A stretch of 16,953 nucleotides of DNA from Thermaceae bacterium (GTDB lineage Bacteria > Deinococcota > Deinococci > Deinococcales > Marinithermaceae). Below the pieces are notes generated by a model. That model did no database searches. It was not told the DNA's origin and saw only the letters and a list, made by a program, of their open reading frames with translations. A program made the position numbers and the translations under genes. The stretch is taken from assembly GCA_026985615.1 (NCBI GenBank), contig JALSQD010000019.1, positions 1 to 16,953 on the forward strand, written 5' to 3'. Shown here in pieces: positions 6,508-13,056 of the stretch (positions are counted from its first letter, which is position 1; the number at the start of each line of letters is the position of its first letter).

Positions 6508-7557
6508 ATGTCCGCCGGACGACGCTGGCTCTGGTTGGTGGCGCTCTTCGCGCTCGTGCTCGGCCTCAACGAGGCGCTGAGGCTGTGGTGGCGGCTCGAC
6601 ACGCTCGAGCGCCTGCTGGCCGCGCTGCTGGCGCTCACCCTCTGGGCCTTCATCAACGGGCGCTGGATCTTCGCCCACTACCACGCGCTGCGCTCGGCCT
6701 GGCTCGTGCGCAACCTTCCCGACGCCAGCCTGCCGGGCCCCGGCGACCGCCTGCTCGTCCTCGCCCCGCACCCCGACGACGAGGTGCTGGCCGCGGCGGG
6801 TCAGATCCAGCGGGCGCTCGCGGCCGGCGCGCGGGTGCGCATCGTCTGGCTCACCTCGGGCGACGGCTTCGACCTCGCCAGCGGCCGCCCCGCCCCCAAG
6901 CCCGAGGCGCTGCGCAAGCTGGCGCTGCGGCGCATGGACGAGGCGCGCACGGCCGCGCGCGTGCTGGGCGTGGCCGAGGAGGACTGCGTCTTTCTGGGCT
7001 TTCCGGACCAGGGGCTGTTGCGCCTCTTCCTCACCCACTACTACCTGCCCTACACCAGTCCGCACACCGCGCTCGAGCGGGTGGACTACCCGGGCTGCCG
7101 CAGCCCCGGCGCCCCCTACACCGGCCAGGCGCTCGAGCGCGACCTCGAGGAGGAGGTGCGCGCCTTCGCCCCCACCCGACTACTCGCCCCCAGCCCGCTC
7201 GACGCCCATCCCGACCACCAGGCCACGGCCTACTTCGCCATGCGCGTCCTCGGCAAGCTGGGCTGGGAGGAACGCCTGCGCTACTACATCGTTCACGGCG
7301 GGTACGAATACCCGCTGCCCAAGGGGCTGCACCCGCAGCTGCCGCTCTACCCCGCGCCCCGGGGCCGGCGCCTGCCCTGGCGCAAGGTGGAGCTGACGGA
7401 CGAGCAGATCAAGCGCAAGCTAGCGGCGACGCGCGCGCACGCCTCGCAGCTGCGCCTGATTGGCAACTTCATGCTGGCCTTCGTGCGCCGCACCGAGCTG
7501 ATCAGCCCGCTGCCCATCCCGGTGCGGACGCTTCCCGAAGACCTCGAGCTCGACTAG
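6508..7557 (+). CDS. Membrane-anchored PIG-L/LmbE-family deacetylase
   Basis: A 349-residue protein. Two N-terminal membrane segments (about 7-22 and 35-52) are followed by a PIG-L/LmbE-type zinc deacetylase domain. The metal-binding motif APHPDDE gives His88 and Asp91, and the second motif SPLDAHPDH provides His237. Enzymes of this family remove acetyl groups from N-acetylglucosamine-containing substrates (for example GlcNAc-phosphatidylinositol, GlcNAc-malate or mycothiol/bacillithiol precursors). The membrane anchor suggests a lipid-linked or envelope sugar substrate. This is inferred. An insertion of about 45 residues between the motifs (LFLTHYYLPYTSPH onward) may shape the acceptor site. 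It starts six bases after a TAGTAT box and overlaps the convergent small gene by CTAG. Confidence 0.9.
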   Translation: MSAGRRWLWLVALFALVLGLNEALRLWWRLDTLERLLAALLALTLWAFINGRWIFAHYHALRSAWLVRNLPDASLPGPGDRLLVLAPHPDDEVLAAAGQIQRALAAGARVRIVWLTSGDGFDLASGRPAPKPEALRKLALRRMDEARTAARVLGVAEEDCVFLGFPDQGLLRLFLTHYYLPYTSPHTALERVDYPGCRSPGAPYTGQALERDLEEEVRAFAPTRLLAPSPLDAHPDHQATAYFAMRVLGKLGWEERLRYYIVHGGYEYPLPKGLHPQLPLYPAPRGRRLPWRKVELTDEQIKRKLAATRAHASQLRLIGNFMLAFVRRTELISPLPIPVRTLPEDLELD

Positions 7558-7910
7558 CGCGGCAGCAGCGGCGCAAGCTCGTCCATAGCGGCGCGCCACT
7601 CGAACTCGTAGACGCTGCCCGAGGGGGTGGTGAACTCGAGCAAGTCGGGACCCGGCACCCGCACCTTGCGCAGGTAGAGCAGACCCTCGGGCTCGACGAG
7701 CTCGACCGCGGCGGTGGTGTAGTTGGGCACGTCGTCGGGCTCGTCTTCGAGCTCCTCGGGGTCCATGGTGGGGTAGCCGGGGGCCTCAAGGCGGGCCAGC
7801 GCCTCGGCCAGCTCGACCGCGAGCATGCGCAGGCGCTCCTCGGCGGTACCGTCGTTCAACACCAGTTCGATGTGTTCGCCATCGCGTTTGGCGGAAAGAC
7901 CTAGCGGCAT
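7554..7910 (-). CDS. Conserved-looking acidic protein of unknown function
   Basis: A 118-residue soluble protein that I do not recognise. The N-terminal part (SAKRDGEHIELVLNDGTAEE) could form a beta hairpin. A helix (RLRMLAVELAEALARLE, about 27-43) and an acidic linker with PEELEDEPDDVP follow. The C-terminal half alternates hydrophobic residues, suggesting a beta sheet, and ends FEWRAAMDELAPLLPR. There is no signal peptide, membrane segment, cysteine or obvious active site. The ATG at 7910 is chosen because it follows the sequence GGAAGGAGG (7918-7926 on the minus strand) and a consensus TATAAT. A longer reading frame to 7940 would start inside the promoter. It has one of the best promoter and ribosome sites in the window, so it may be well expressed. 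Confidence 0.75.
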   Translation of the reverse strand: MPLGLSAKRDGEHIELVLNDGTAEERLRMLAVELAEALARLEAPGYPTMDPEELEDEPDDVPNYTTAAVELVEPEGLLYLRKVRVPGPDLLEFTTPSGSVYEFEWRAAMDELAPLLPR

Positions 7911-7917
7911 CGTGCAC

Positions 7918-7937
7918 CTCCTTCCTTGTGCATTATA
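7918..7937 (-). promoter_or_regulatory. Consensus TATAAT promoter and strong ribosome site for the 118-residue protein
   Basis: On the minus strand a perfect TATAAT (7932-7937) is followed by AAGGAAGGAGG (7917-7927) and the ATG at 7910. The region 7931-7960 is strikingly AT-rich for this window. No clear -35 is seen at 16-18 bp. Confidence 0.6.
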
Positions 7938-7989
7938 CACTCAAATTTTATTACTTGCTTGGTGAAGGTTGACTACGTCACTTCCGCGA

Positions 7990-7995
7990 TAGAAT
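7990..7995 (+). promoter_or_regulatory. -10 box of the lipoprotein/kinase operon
   Basis: TAGAAT lies 8 nt before the ATG at 8004 with no Shine-Dalgarno sequence, again a leaderless-type layout. A TTGACT at 7969-7974 resembles a -35 but is only 15 bp away, shorter than usual. Confidence 0.45.
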
Positions 7996-8003
7996 ACGTG
8001 GCG

Positions 8004-8546
8004 ATGGCGCGAACCCTCTCCTGGCTCCTCGGCCTGACCCTGCTCCTTCTCGCTGGCTGCCGTACCGAAGCCCCCAGCTACGAGGTCGTACGCAAGGGGG
8101 GCTGGGGTGGGACGCCGCCCGCGCCCACGGGCGAGGTGCTGCTCACCCTGATCACCCCCGAAGGGCGCAGCTACGACCTCGACCGCGCCGGGCTCGAGCG
8201 CCTCACCTGGGTGCGCCGCGTCACCCGCCACCACCCGCGTGAGGACGACCCGCCGGCGAGCTTCGAAGGCGTGCTCCTGGCCCAGATCGTCGACGAGCTG
8301 GACCTCGACCCCAAGGGGCTCAAGCTTCGCTTCATCGCGCTCGACGACTACCAGCTCGAGCGCCCCTGGCGTGACCTCAAGCCGCTCGAGCCCATGCTGG
8401 CCCTCGTCCAGGACGGCCGTCCGCTCGACCTCGACGACTTCGGGCCGGTGCGCGTGGTGCTGCCCTATGACCGCTTGAAGCCCGACCCCACCCGGTACAA
8501 TGCCCTGTGGGTGTGGCACGTCCGGGTCATCGAGTTCCGCTACTGA
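8004..8546 (+). CDS. Lipoprotein with sulfite-oxidase-like (molybdopterin-binding) fold, probable sensory partner
   Basis: A 180-residue exported lipoprotein. The signal sequence ends in the lipobox LLAGC with Cys19, the only cysteine in the protein. The rest resembles the oxidoreductase molybdopterin-binding (SUOX-type) domain: FEGVLLAQIVDEL (87-99), IALDDYQLERPWRDL (111-125), MLALVQDGRPL (131-141), GPVRVVLPYD (147-156) and a final NALWVWHVRVIEF. The molybdenum-coordinating cysteine of true SUOX enzymes is absent, so catalysis is unlikely and a binding or sensing role is more probable. From memory, similar short proteins precede membrane kinases or cyclases in proteobacteria. The 3' end overlaps the histidine-kinase gene. 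The ATG at 8004 fits the signal peptide and promoter. Confidence 0.7.
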   Translation: MARTLSWLLGLTLLLLAGCRTEAPSYEVVRKGGWGGTPPAPTGEVLLTLITPEGRSYDLDRAGLERLTWVRRVTRHHPREDDPPASFEGVLLAQIVDELDLDPKGLKLRFIALDDYQLERPWRDLKPLEPMLALVQDGRPLDLDDFGPVRVVLPYDRLKPDPTRYNALWVWHVRVIEFRY

Positions 8547-9766
8547 GGCCGCGCTTCCTCGCCGCGCTTCTCATCACCGCGCTGCTGCTGCTCGCCTCGG
8601 TGCTCTTCTACGAGCAGGTGCAGCTGGAGCGCGCCATTGGCGACGCCCGCGCGGCCAACTCCGCCTACCAGTACTCCCAGCTCGAGCGCGACCTGCTCAA
8701 GGCGGCGCTCGAGTGCCGCGAGGGCGGGCTCAGCTCGCTGCGCGAGATGAACCTGATCAACCGGGCGGAGACCGCCATCGAAAGCTACAACTTTCCCTTT
8801 CTCAGCCCCGAGAGCGCCCAGACCCTGCGCGAGCTGGTCGAGCGCCTCCGCACCGAGCCGGCCACGAGCTGGAGCTGCGACCGGCTCGAGTCGTGGGCCG
8901 ACCGGGTGCACCCGGTGGTCATCGAGGCCACCGCGATCTCCAACCGCCTGCGCTCCGACCTGCTCGTACAGCTGCGTACCTACCGCAAGGACACGATCGT
9001 GGGGTTCTTGCTGGTGCTGCTCTTCGCCCTCGCCTACCTCTTCCAGCAATGGCGCGAGGGGCAGGCACAGCGCGAGCGCATCGCCAGCCTGGAAAGCGAG
9101 GGCGCCTTCAAGACCCGCCTCATCGGGATGGTGGCCCACGAGCTGCGCACGCCCATCGCTACCATCCTGGGCTTCAGCGAGCTGCTCACCCGCCCGGAAG
9201 GACGGCACGAACAGCACCTGGCGCGCATCCAGGGCGCCGCCCGACGGCTGAGCCAGACCCTGGCCACCTTCCTCGACCTGCACCGGCTCGAGTCGGGCCA
9301 GGCGCTCGAGCTCAAGAAGACGCCGGTGCAGCTGGACGCGCTCGCCCGCGAGGCGCTCGAGATGGTGCGCCCCCAGTACCCCGACCACCCCTTCCGCGTC
9401 GAGCTCCCCGAAGAGCCGGTCTGGGTCGAGGGCGACGAGGCCCGGCTCTTCTCGACGCTGCTCAACCTGCTCACCAACGCCGCCAAGTACGGCCCCGAAG
9501 GGGGCGAGGTGCGGCTGAGCCTGCGCCCGGAGGGCGGCCGTGTCCGCGTCGAGGTCTACGACGCCGGCCCGCCCCTGGGCTCAGAGGAGGCCGAGGCCAT
9601 CTTCCGCCCCTGGGTGCGGCTCGCCCGCCACCACGGGCGCGAGGGCTACGGCCTGGGGCTCTCGGTAGCCCGCGAGGTCATCGCCGCCCACGGCGGCGAG
9701 ATCGGCTGGGAGGCGCGCCCGCCGGGGCAGGTCTTCTGGTTCGAGCTTCCGCTGAAAAAGGGTTAG
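8507..9766 (+). CDS. Membrane sensor histidine kinase
   Basis: About 419 residues from the GTG at 8507. TM1 (about 17-35) and TM2 (about 162-182) enclose an extracytoplasmic helical domain of about 125 residues, including Cys70, Cys124 and NSAYQYSQLERDLL. The phosphoacceptor helix has His211 in MVAHELRTP. The ATPase domain has the N-box LNLLTNAAKYGP (319-330), G1 YDAGPP (351-356) and G2 GREGYGLGLS (377-386). No PAS or HAMP domain is evident between TM2 and the phosphoacceptor helix. The start is uncertain: GTG at 8507 or 8513 lies inside the lipoprotein gene, and a CTG at 8543, next to its stop, would give MRPRFLAALL. Tight overlap with the lipoprotein gene suggests that the two form one sensor. 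A response regulator gene converges from the other side. Confidence 0.93.
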   Translation: MGVARPGHRVPLLRPRFLAALLITALLLLASVLFYEQVQLERAIGDARAANSAYQYSQLERDLLKAALECREGGLSSLREMNLINRAETAIESYNFPFLSPESAQTLRELVERLRTEPATSWSCDRLESWADRVHPVVIEATAISNRLRSDLLVQLRTYRKDTIVGFLLVLLFALAYLFQQWREGQAQRERIASLESEGAFKTRLIGMVAHELRTPIATILGFSELLTRPEGRHEQHLARIQGAARRLSQTLATFLDLHRLESGQALELKKTPVQLDALAREALEMVRPQYPDHPFRVELPEEPVWVEGDEARLFSTLLNLLTNAAKYGPEGGEVRLSLRPEGGRVRVEVYDAGPPLGSEEAEAIFRPWVRLARHHGREGYGLGLSVAREVIAAHGGEIGWEARPPGQVFWFELPLKKG

Positions 9767-10137
9767 TCGGTCAACAGCTCGGCCGAGCGCAGGCGCTCGA
9801 GCAGCTCGAGCGGGCTGAAAGGCTTGCTCATGTAGATGTCGGCGCCCGCCTCGCGCGCGCGCCGCTCGTACTCCTCGCCCACGAGCGCCGTGAGCACCAC
9901 CACCAGCGTGCGCTCGTGGCCCGGCGTGGCGCGGATGCGCCGCACCACCTCGAAGCCGTCGGCGCGGCTGCCGAAGAGCAGCACGTCCACGATCACCACC
10001 TGGGGGTCGTGGCGCTCGAGCATCTGCTCGATCGCGTCCCCGCCGCGTTCGGTGTGCACCTCGAAGCCCGCGGGCGCCAGCGTGGCCTCGAGAAGGGCCA
10101 CCATGTCGGGCTCGTCTTCGATCACCAGGACCGTCAC
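9763..10137 (-). CDS. Single-domain response regulator (CheY-like receiver)
   Basis: A 124-residue receiver domain only. The acidic pair is Glu7/Asp8 in VIEDEPDM, the phospho-acceptor is Asp51 in VVIVDVLLFG, the switch Thr83 is in VVLTALVG, and Lys105 is in YMSKPFSPLE. There is no DNA-binding or enzymatic output domain, so it must act through a partner protein. The GTG at 10137 overlaps the stop of the HD gene (GTGA) and follows GAGGAGG. A longer start at 10176 would overlap that gene and is rejected. The 3' end overlaps the histidine-kinase gene by TTAG. Position suggests phosphorylation by that kinase and coupling to the HD phosphohydrolase; neither is proven. Confidence 0.93.
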   Translation of the reverse strand: MTVLVIEDEPDMVALLEATLAPAGFEVHTERGGDAIEQMLERHDPQVVIVDVLLFGSRADGFEVVRRIRATPGHERTLVVVLTALVGEEYERRAREAGADIYMSKPFSPLELLERLRSAELLTD

Positions 10138-10808
10138 CGCGCCGCCTCCTCTTCCAGCCACAGCCGGTTGGCCCACAACGCCTCGAGCGGCATGGCCAAA
10201 AAGGCCGCCGTGAGCTCGGGGTCGAGGCCGCCGCCCGCCTCCTGCTCGAGCCAGGCCGTGGTCCCGGCCAGGGTGTAAGCGGGCTCGCCGCCGTAGCCGT
10301 GCATCCGGTAGTCGAAGGCGTTGGCGAGGGCGATCATCCGCGCCCCCAGCGGGATGGTTTCACCAGCGAGCCCGTCCGGGAAGCCGCGGCCATCCCAGCG
10401 CTCGTGGTGGTGGCGCACCCAGGGAATCCAGGGTTCGAAGGCGGCCACGTGACCCAGCAGCATCGCCCCAATTCCCGGGTGGGCCTCGATGAGCTCGCGG
10501 TCCTCCTCATCGTGGGCTACCCAGCCCTCGATGAGCCGGTCGGGCAGGCCCAGCTTGCCCACGTCGTGGGCCAGGGCCGCCGAGCGCAGATCCTCGGCGG
10601 GCAGGGGCCGGCCCAGCGCATCGTTGAGGCGCAGCGCCCAGAAGGTCACCCTCCGGGCGTGCCCGCGCACCGCCGGCGCCTTGAGCTCCACCAGCGCCAC
10701 CAGCACGCTCAGGAAGTCGCTGCGGCTCTCGCGAATCTCGCGGTAGGCCCGCGCCAGGTCCTGCGCGTACTCCATCAGCTGGCGTTGGTAAAGTCCCTCG
10801 CTCTCCAC
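10134..10808 (-). CDS. HD-GYP-like phosphohydrolase
   Basis: A 224-residue protein. A helical N-terminus (about 1-35, possibly coiled coil) precedes an HD domain related to HD-GYP cyclic-di-GMP phosphodiesterases. Candidate metal ligands are His50 in RGHARRV, His81/Asp82 in AHDVGK, His110 in AHPGIG, and the HHH at 133-135 with Asp139 in HHHERWDGRGFPDGL. The hallmark GYP reads GFP (142-144) and the later VADxFDA-type segment reads LANAFDYRM, with Asn in place of the first Asp. Activity on c-di-GMP is therefore plausible but not assured. The GTG at 10808 follows AGAGGTAGGC. It is translationally coupled to the receiver gene downstream, a common two-gene form of receiver-HD-GYP proteins. Confidence 0.85.
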   Translation of the reverse strand: MESEGLYQRQLMEYAQDLARAYREIRESRSDFLSVLVALVELKAPAVRGHARRVTFWALRLNDALGRPLPAEDLRSAALAHDVGKLGLPDRLIEGWVAHDEEDRELIEAHPGIGAMLLGHVAAFEPWIPWVRHHHERWDGRGFPDGLAGETIPLGARMIALANAFDYRMHGYGGEPAYTLAGTTAWLEQEAGGGLDPELTAAFLAMPLEALWANRLWLEEEAAR

Positions 10809-10865
10809 GCCTACCTCTAGGAATCAGCCTAACAGCAAACGCACGTTCGAGCCGGTCATTTCCGC

Positions 10866-11522
10866 TCAAAGCCGCTTCCAGGGCGGGTTGCTAGGGGCGA
10901 AGAGCCCGTAACGCAGGGCCGCCCAGCCCCAAACGAAGCCGCCCAAGTGCGCCCAGAAGGCCACGTTCGACCCGCCGATGAGGGCGTAGAGGAACTGAAG
11001 CAGCGCCCAATAGCCCAGGTAGAAGGCCGCGGGCAGGTAGAAGGTGATGGGGATGATGAGCCAGACCAGGGTGAGGATCTGGGCGCCGGGGAAAAGGACG
11101 AAGTACGCTCCCAACACCGCGGAGATCGCCCCCGAGGCCCCGATCATGGGGCTGGTGGAGGCGGGGTCGAAGACGCCCTGGGCCAGCGCCGCCAGCGCAC
11201 CGCCCAGCAAGTAGAAGAGCAGGAAGCGCCCCCGCCCCAGGCGGTCCTCGACGTTGTCGCCAAAGACCCAGAGGAACCACATGTTGCCGAGGATGTGGCT
11301 GAAGCCGCCGTGCAAGAACTGGCTGGTGATGAGCCGGTAGGACTCGCCCAGCGGATCGGCCCAGAAGCGCGCGGGGATGAAGCCGTAGGTGTAGATCATA
11401 GCCTCGCGCTGCGCCGGTCCAGCCAGCCACTCGATCAGGAAAACCGCCACGTTGACCGCCACCAACGCCTTGACCATGACGGGCGCACGCAGGGGGCGGT
11501 TGATGTCGGCCAGCGGAAACAT
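10866..11522 (-). CDS. Rhomboid-family intramembrane serine protease
   Basis: A 218-residue multi-pass membrane protein. The catalytic pair is Ser130 in GASGA (128-132) and His192 in AHLGGFVWG. The conserved HxxxN of loop 1/TM2 is present as HILGN (His76, Asn80), and the L1-type ArgGlu-like region is represented by FGDNVEDRLG. About six membrane segments are visible, the basic bacterial rhomboid form. It should cleave substrates inside the membrane. The substrate is unknown. The ATG at 11522 has a leaderless-type -10 box (TAAGCT) six bases upstream. A TTG two codons earlier is less likely. It lies 57 bp upstream of the HD gene on the same strand, so read-through into that operon is possible. 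Confidence 0.95.
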   Translation of the reverse strand: MFPLADINRPLRAPVMVKALVAVNVAVFLIEWLAGPAQREAMIYTYGFIPARFWADPLGESYRLITSQFLHGGFSHILGNMWFLWVFGDNVEDRLGRGRFLLFYLLGGALAALAQGVFDPASTSPMIGASGAISAVLGAYFVLFPGAQILTLVWLIIPITFYLPAAFYLGYWALLQFLYALIGGSNVAFWAHLGGFVWGWAALRYGLFAPSNPPWKRL

Positions 11523-11528
11523 ACCCAA

Positions 11529-11547
11529 AGCTTACCGGGTGTAGGCT
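11529..11547. promoter_or_regulatory. Back-to-back leaderless-type promoters of rhomboid and surE genes
   Basis: The 32-bp gap holds TAAGCT on the minus strand (11529-11534), 6 nt before the rhomboid ATG, and TAGGCT on the plus strand (11542-11547), 7 nt before the surE ATG. No ribosome-binding site is seen for either gene. Confidence 0.55.
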
Positions 11548-11554
11548 TAGGGAT

Positions 11555-12304
11555 ATGAAGATCCTCGTCACCAACGACGATGGGATTTTTTCCCCTGGCA
11601 TCAAGGTGTTGGCCCGGGCGATGAGCGAGCTCGGCGAGGTCTACGTAGTGGCCCCCGACGTGGAGCAGTCGGCGGTGGGCCACGGCATCACCGTGCGCCG
11701 CCCGCTGCGCTTCAAGCACACCGCCGCCGCGGGTCTCGACCCCATCCCCGCCTACCGCGTGGACGGCACCCCGGCCGACTGCGTGGTGCTGGGCGTGCAC
11801 CTGCTCGGCAAGCCCGACTTGGTGGTGAGCGGCATCAACCTCGGCGTCAACCTGGGCCTCGACCTCACCCACTCCGGCACCGTGGCCGGCGCCATCGAAG
11901 GCACCTCGATGGGCGTGCCCTCGATCGCCTTCAGCCTCGACATCGGAAACCGCGAGGAGATGGACTTCGCCCCCGGCGCGGCCGAGGCCGTGCGCATCGC
12001 CCGCTGGGTCGCCGAGCACGGTCTGCCCGAGAAGGTGTTCCTAAACGTCAACTTTCCGGTGGGTGCGCCCCGCGGCGTGCGCGTGACCGAGCTCTCCACC
12101 CACCACTACGAGGACGCCGTGGTCAAGCGCGAAGACCCCAACGGCGTGCCCTACTACTGGATCGCCGGCAAGCCCACGGGCAGCGAGGACCCGGGCACCG
12201 ACCTCTGGGCGGTGCGCCGGGGCTACACCTCGATCACGCCCATTAGCCTCGACCTGGCGGCGCACGACTTCATGCCCGAGCTGCGCGCCGCCTTCGAGGG
12301 CTAA
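11555..12304 (+). CDS. surE: 5'/3'-nucleotidase SurE
   Basis: A 249-residue enzyme that removes phosphate from nucleoside monophosphates and is linked to stationary-phase survival. The metal site is complete: Asp8 and Asp9 in the N-terminal MKILVTNDDG, Ser39 in VVAPDVEQSAVGHG, and Asn95 in VVSGINLGVN. Downstream come VDGTPADCV (69-77) and the family motif HSGTVAGAIEGTSMGVPSIA (106-125). The length is typical. In many bacteria surE sits with pcm, which is not seen here. Instead it converges on an SAM hydrolase gene with a 4-bp stop overlap. The start ATG is seven bases after a TAGGCT box and lacks a ribosome site, so a leaderless message is likely. Confidence 0.97.
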   Translation: MKILVTNDDGIFSPGIKVLARAMSELGEVYVVAPDVEQSAVGHGITVRRPLRFKHTAAAGLDPIPAYRVDGTPADCVVLGVHLLGKPDLVVSGINLGVNLGLDLTHSGTVAGAIEGTSMGVPSIAFSLDIGNREEMDFAPGAAEAVRIARWVAEHGLPEKVFLNVNFPVGAPRGVRVTELSTHHYEDAVVKREDPNGVPYYWIAGKPTGSEDPGTDLWAVRRGYTSITPISLDLAAHDFMPELRAAFEG

Positions 12305-13053
12305 GGCTCGAGCCGTACCGCCGCGCCCTCCACAAGACCCAGTGCCCCACGCGCCGAGCCGCGGTTCACGGCGATCTCGAGCAGCCCCGACGAGCCGCGG
12401 TAGGCCAGTGCCTCCCCCGGCGGCACGTCGGCGAAGGTGCGGCCCACCGGCAGGCGGTGACCGGAAACCAAGACCGCCTCCGGCAACGCCTCGGGCTCCA
12501 GGTTGGTGATGGCGTTGCCGAAGCGGTCGAAGGTGAGGACCTCACCCTCCGAACCCGGCACGACGTCCACCTCCAGCTGCGCCAGGCCGCCCGCGTCCAC
12601 CTCGGGCCCCAGCGCCGCCGGCGGCCGCCCCGCAGCCAGGTGGGCCGCGGCGGGGGCGAAGACGTCGCGGCCGTGGAAGGTGGCGCTCACCAGACCCGCG
12701 GCCCAGCGCTCGGGCTCGAGCCGCCAAACCCGCTGCGGCGGGTCACGCTGCGCAGCCAGCGAGATCAGGCCGTTGTCGGGCAGCACGTAAAGGAGCCGCT
12801 CGGCGCGCACCGCCAATGCCCGGCGGGCGGTGCCCACGCCCGGATCCACCACCGCGAGCACCACGCCTCCGGGCTCGAGGTAGGGCACGGCGGCGTAGAG
12901 TTGGAAGGCGGCGTGGCGCAGGTCGCCGGGCGGAAGGTCGTGGGCCAGGTCCACCACCCCCGCGCCGGGCGCGCGCTGGCGCAACACCGCGCGCACGACG
13001 CCGGCGTAGACGTCGCGCACGCCAAAGTCGGAGAGGAAATAGACCGTCCGCAC
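12301..13053 (-). CDS. SAM hydrolase (SAM hydroxide adenosyltransferase, DUF62 family)
   Basis: A 250-residue protein of the family that splits S-adenosylmethionine into adenosine and methionine using activated water, related to the fluorinase and chlorinase. It opens with FLSDFGVRDVYAG (6-18). The catalytic-type triad is present: Asp70 in VVDPGVG, Arg77 seven residues later, and His127 in FHGRDVFAP. The C-terminal domain has the family motif DRFGNAITN (176-184). The Asp-Arg spacing equals that of the described archaeal enzyme as I recall it, so hydrolase rather than halogenase function is expected. It starts with GTG three bases after the TPR/membrane gene, so the two are co-transcribed. The biological reason for cleaving SAM is not established in this family. 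Confidence 0.92.
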   Translation of the reverse strand: MRTVYFLSDFGVRDVYAGVVRAVLRQRAPGAGVVDLAHDLPPGDLRHAAFQLYAAVPYLEPGGVVLAVVDPGVGTARRALAVRAERLLYVLPDNGLISLAAQRDPPQRVWRLEPERWAAGLVSATFHGRDVFAPAAAHLAAGRPPAALGPEVDAGGLAQLEVDVVPGSEGEVLTFDRFGNAITNLEPEALPEAVLVSGHRLPVGRTFADVPPGEALAYRGSSGLLEIAVNRGSARGALGLVEGAAVRLEP

Positions 13054-13056
13054 GGC

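Noticed and set aside
6585..7904. A 439-codon plus-strand frame over the PIG-L gene.
   Set aside because: It is a shifted frame. The real frame has APHPDDE and HPDH motifs and a promoter and start that fit.
7913..7932. TGCAC/GTGCA inverted repeat that would place the ribosome site of the 118-residue protein gene in a hairpin loop.
   Set aside because: One arm overlaps the -10 box (7932-7937), so it probably is not transcribed and no RNA hairpin would form. The stem is only 5 bp.
8500..10278. A 592-codon plus-strand open frame crossing the kinase and receiver genes.
   Set aside because: Its translation is rich in Arg, Ala, Gly and Pro with no domain. It is a shifted frame of the kinase gene and the antisense of the receiver gene, as expected at very high GC.
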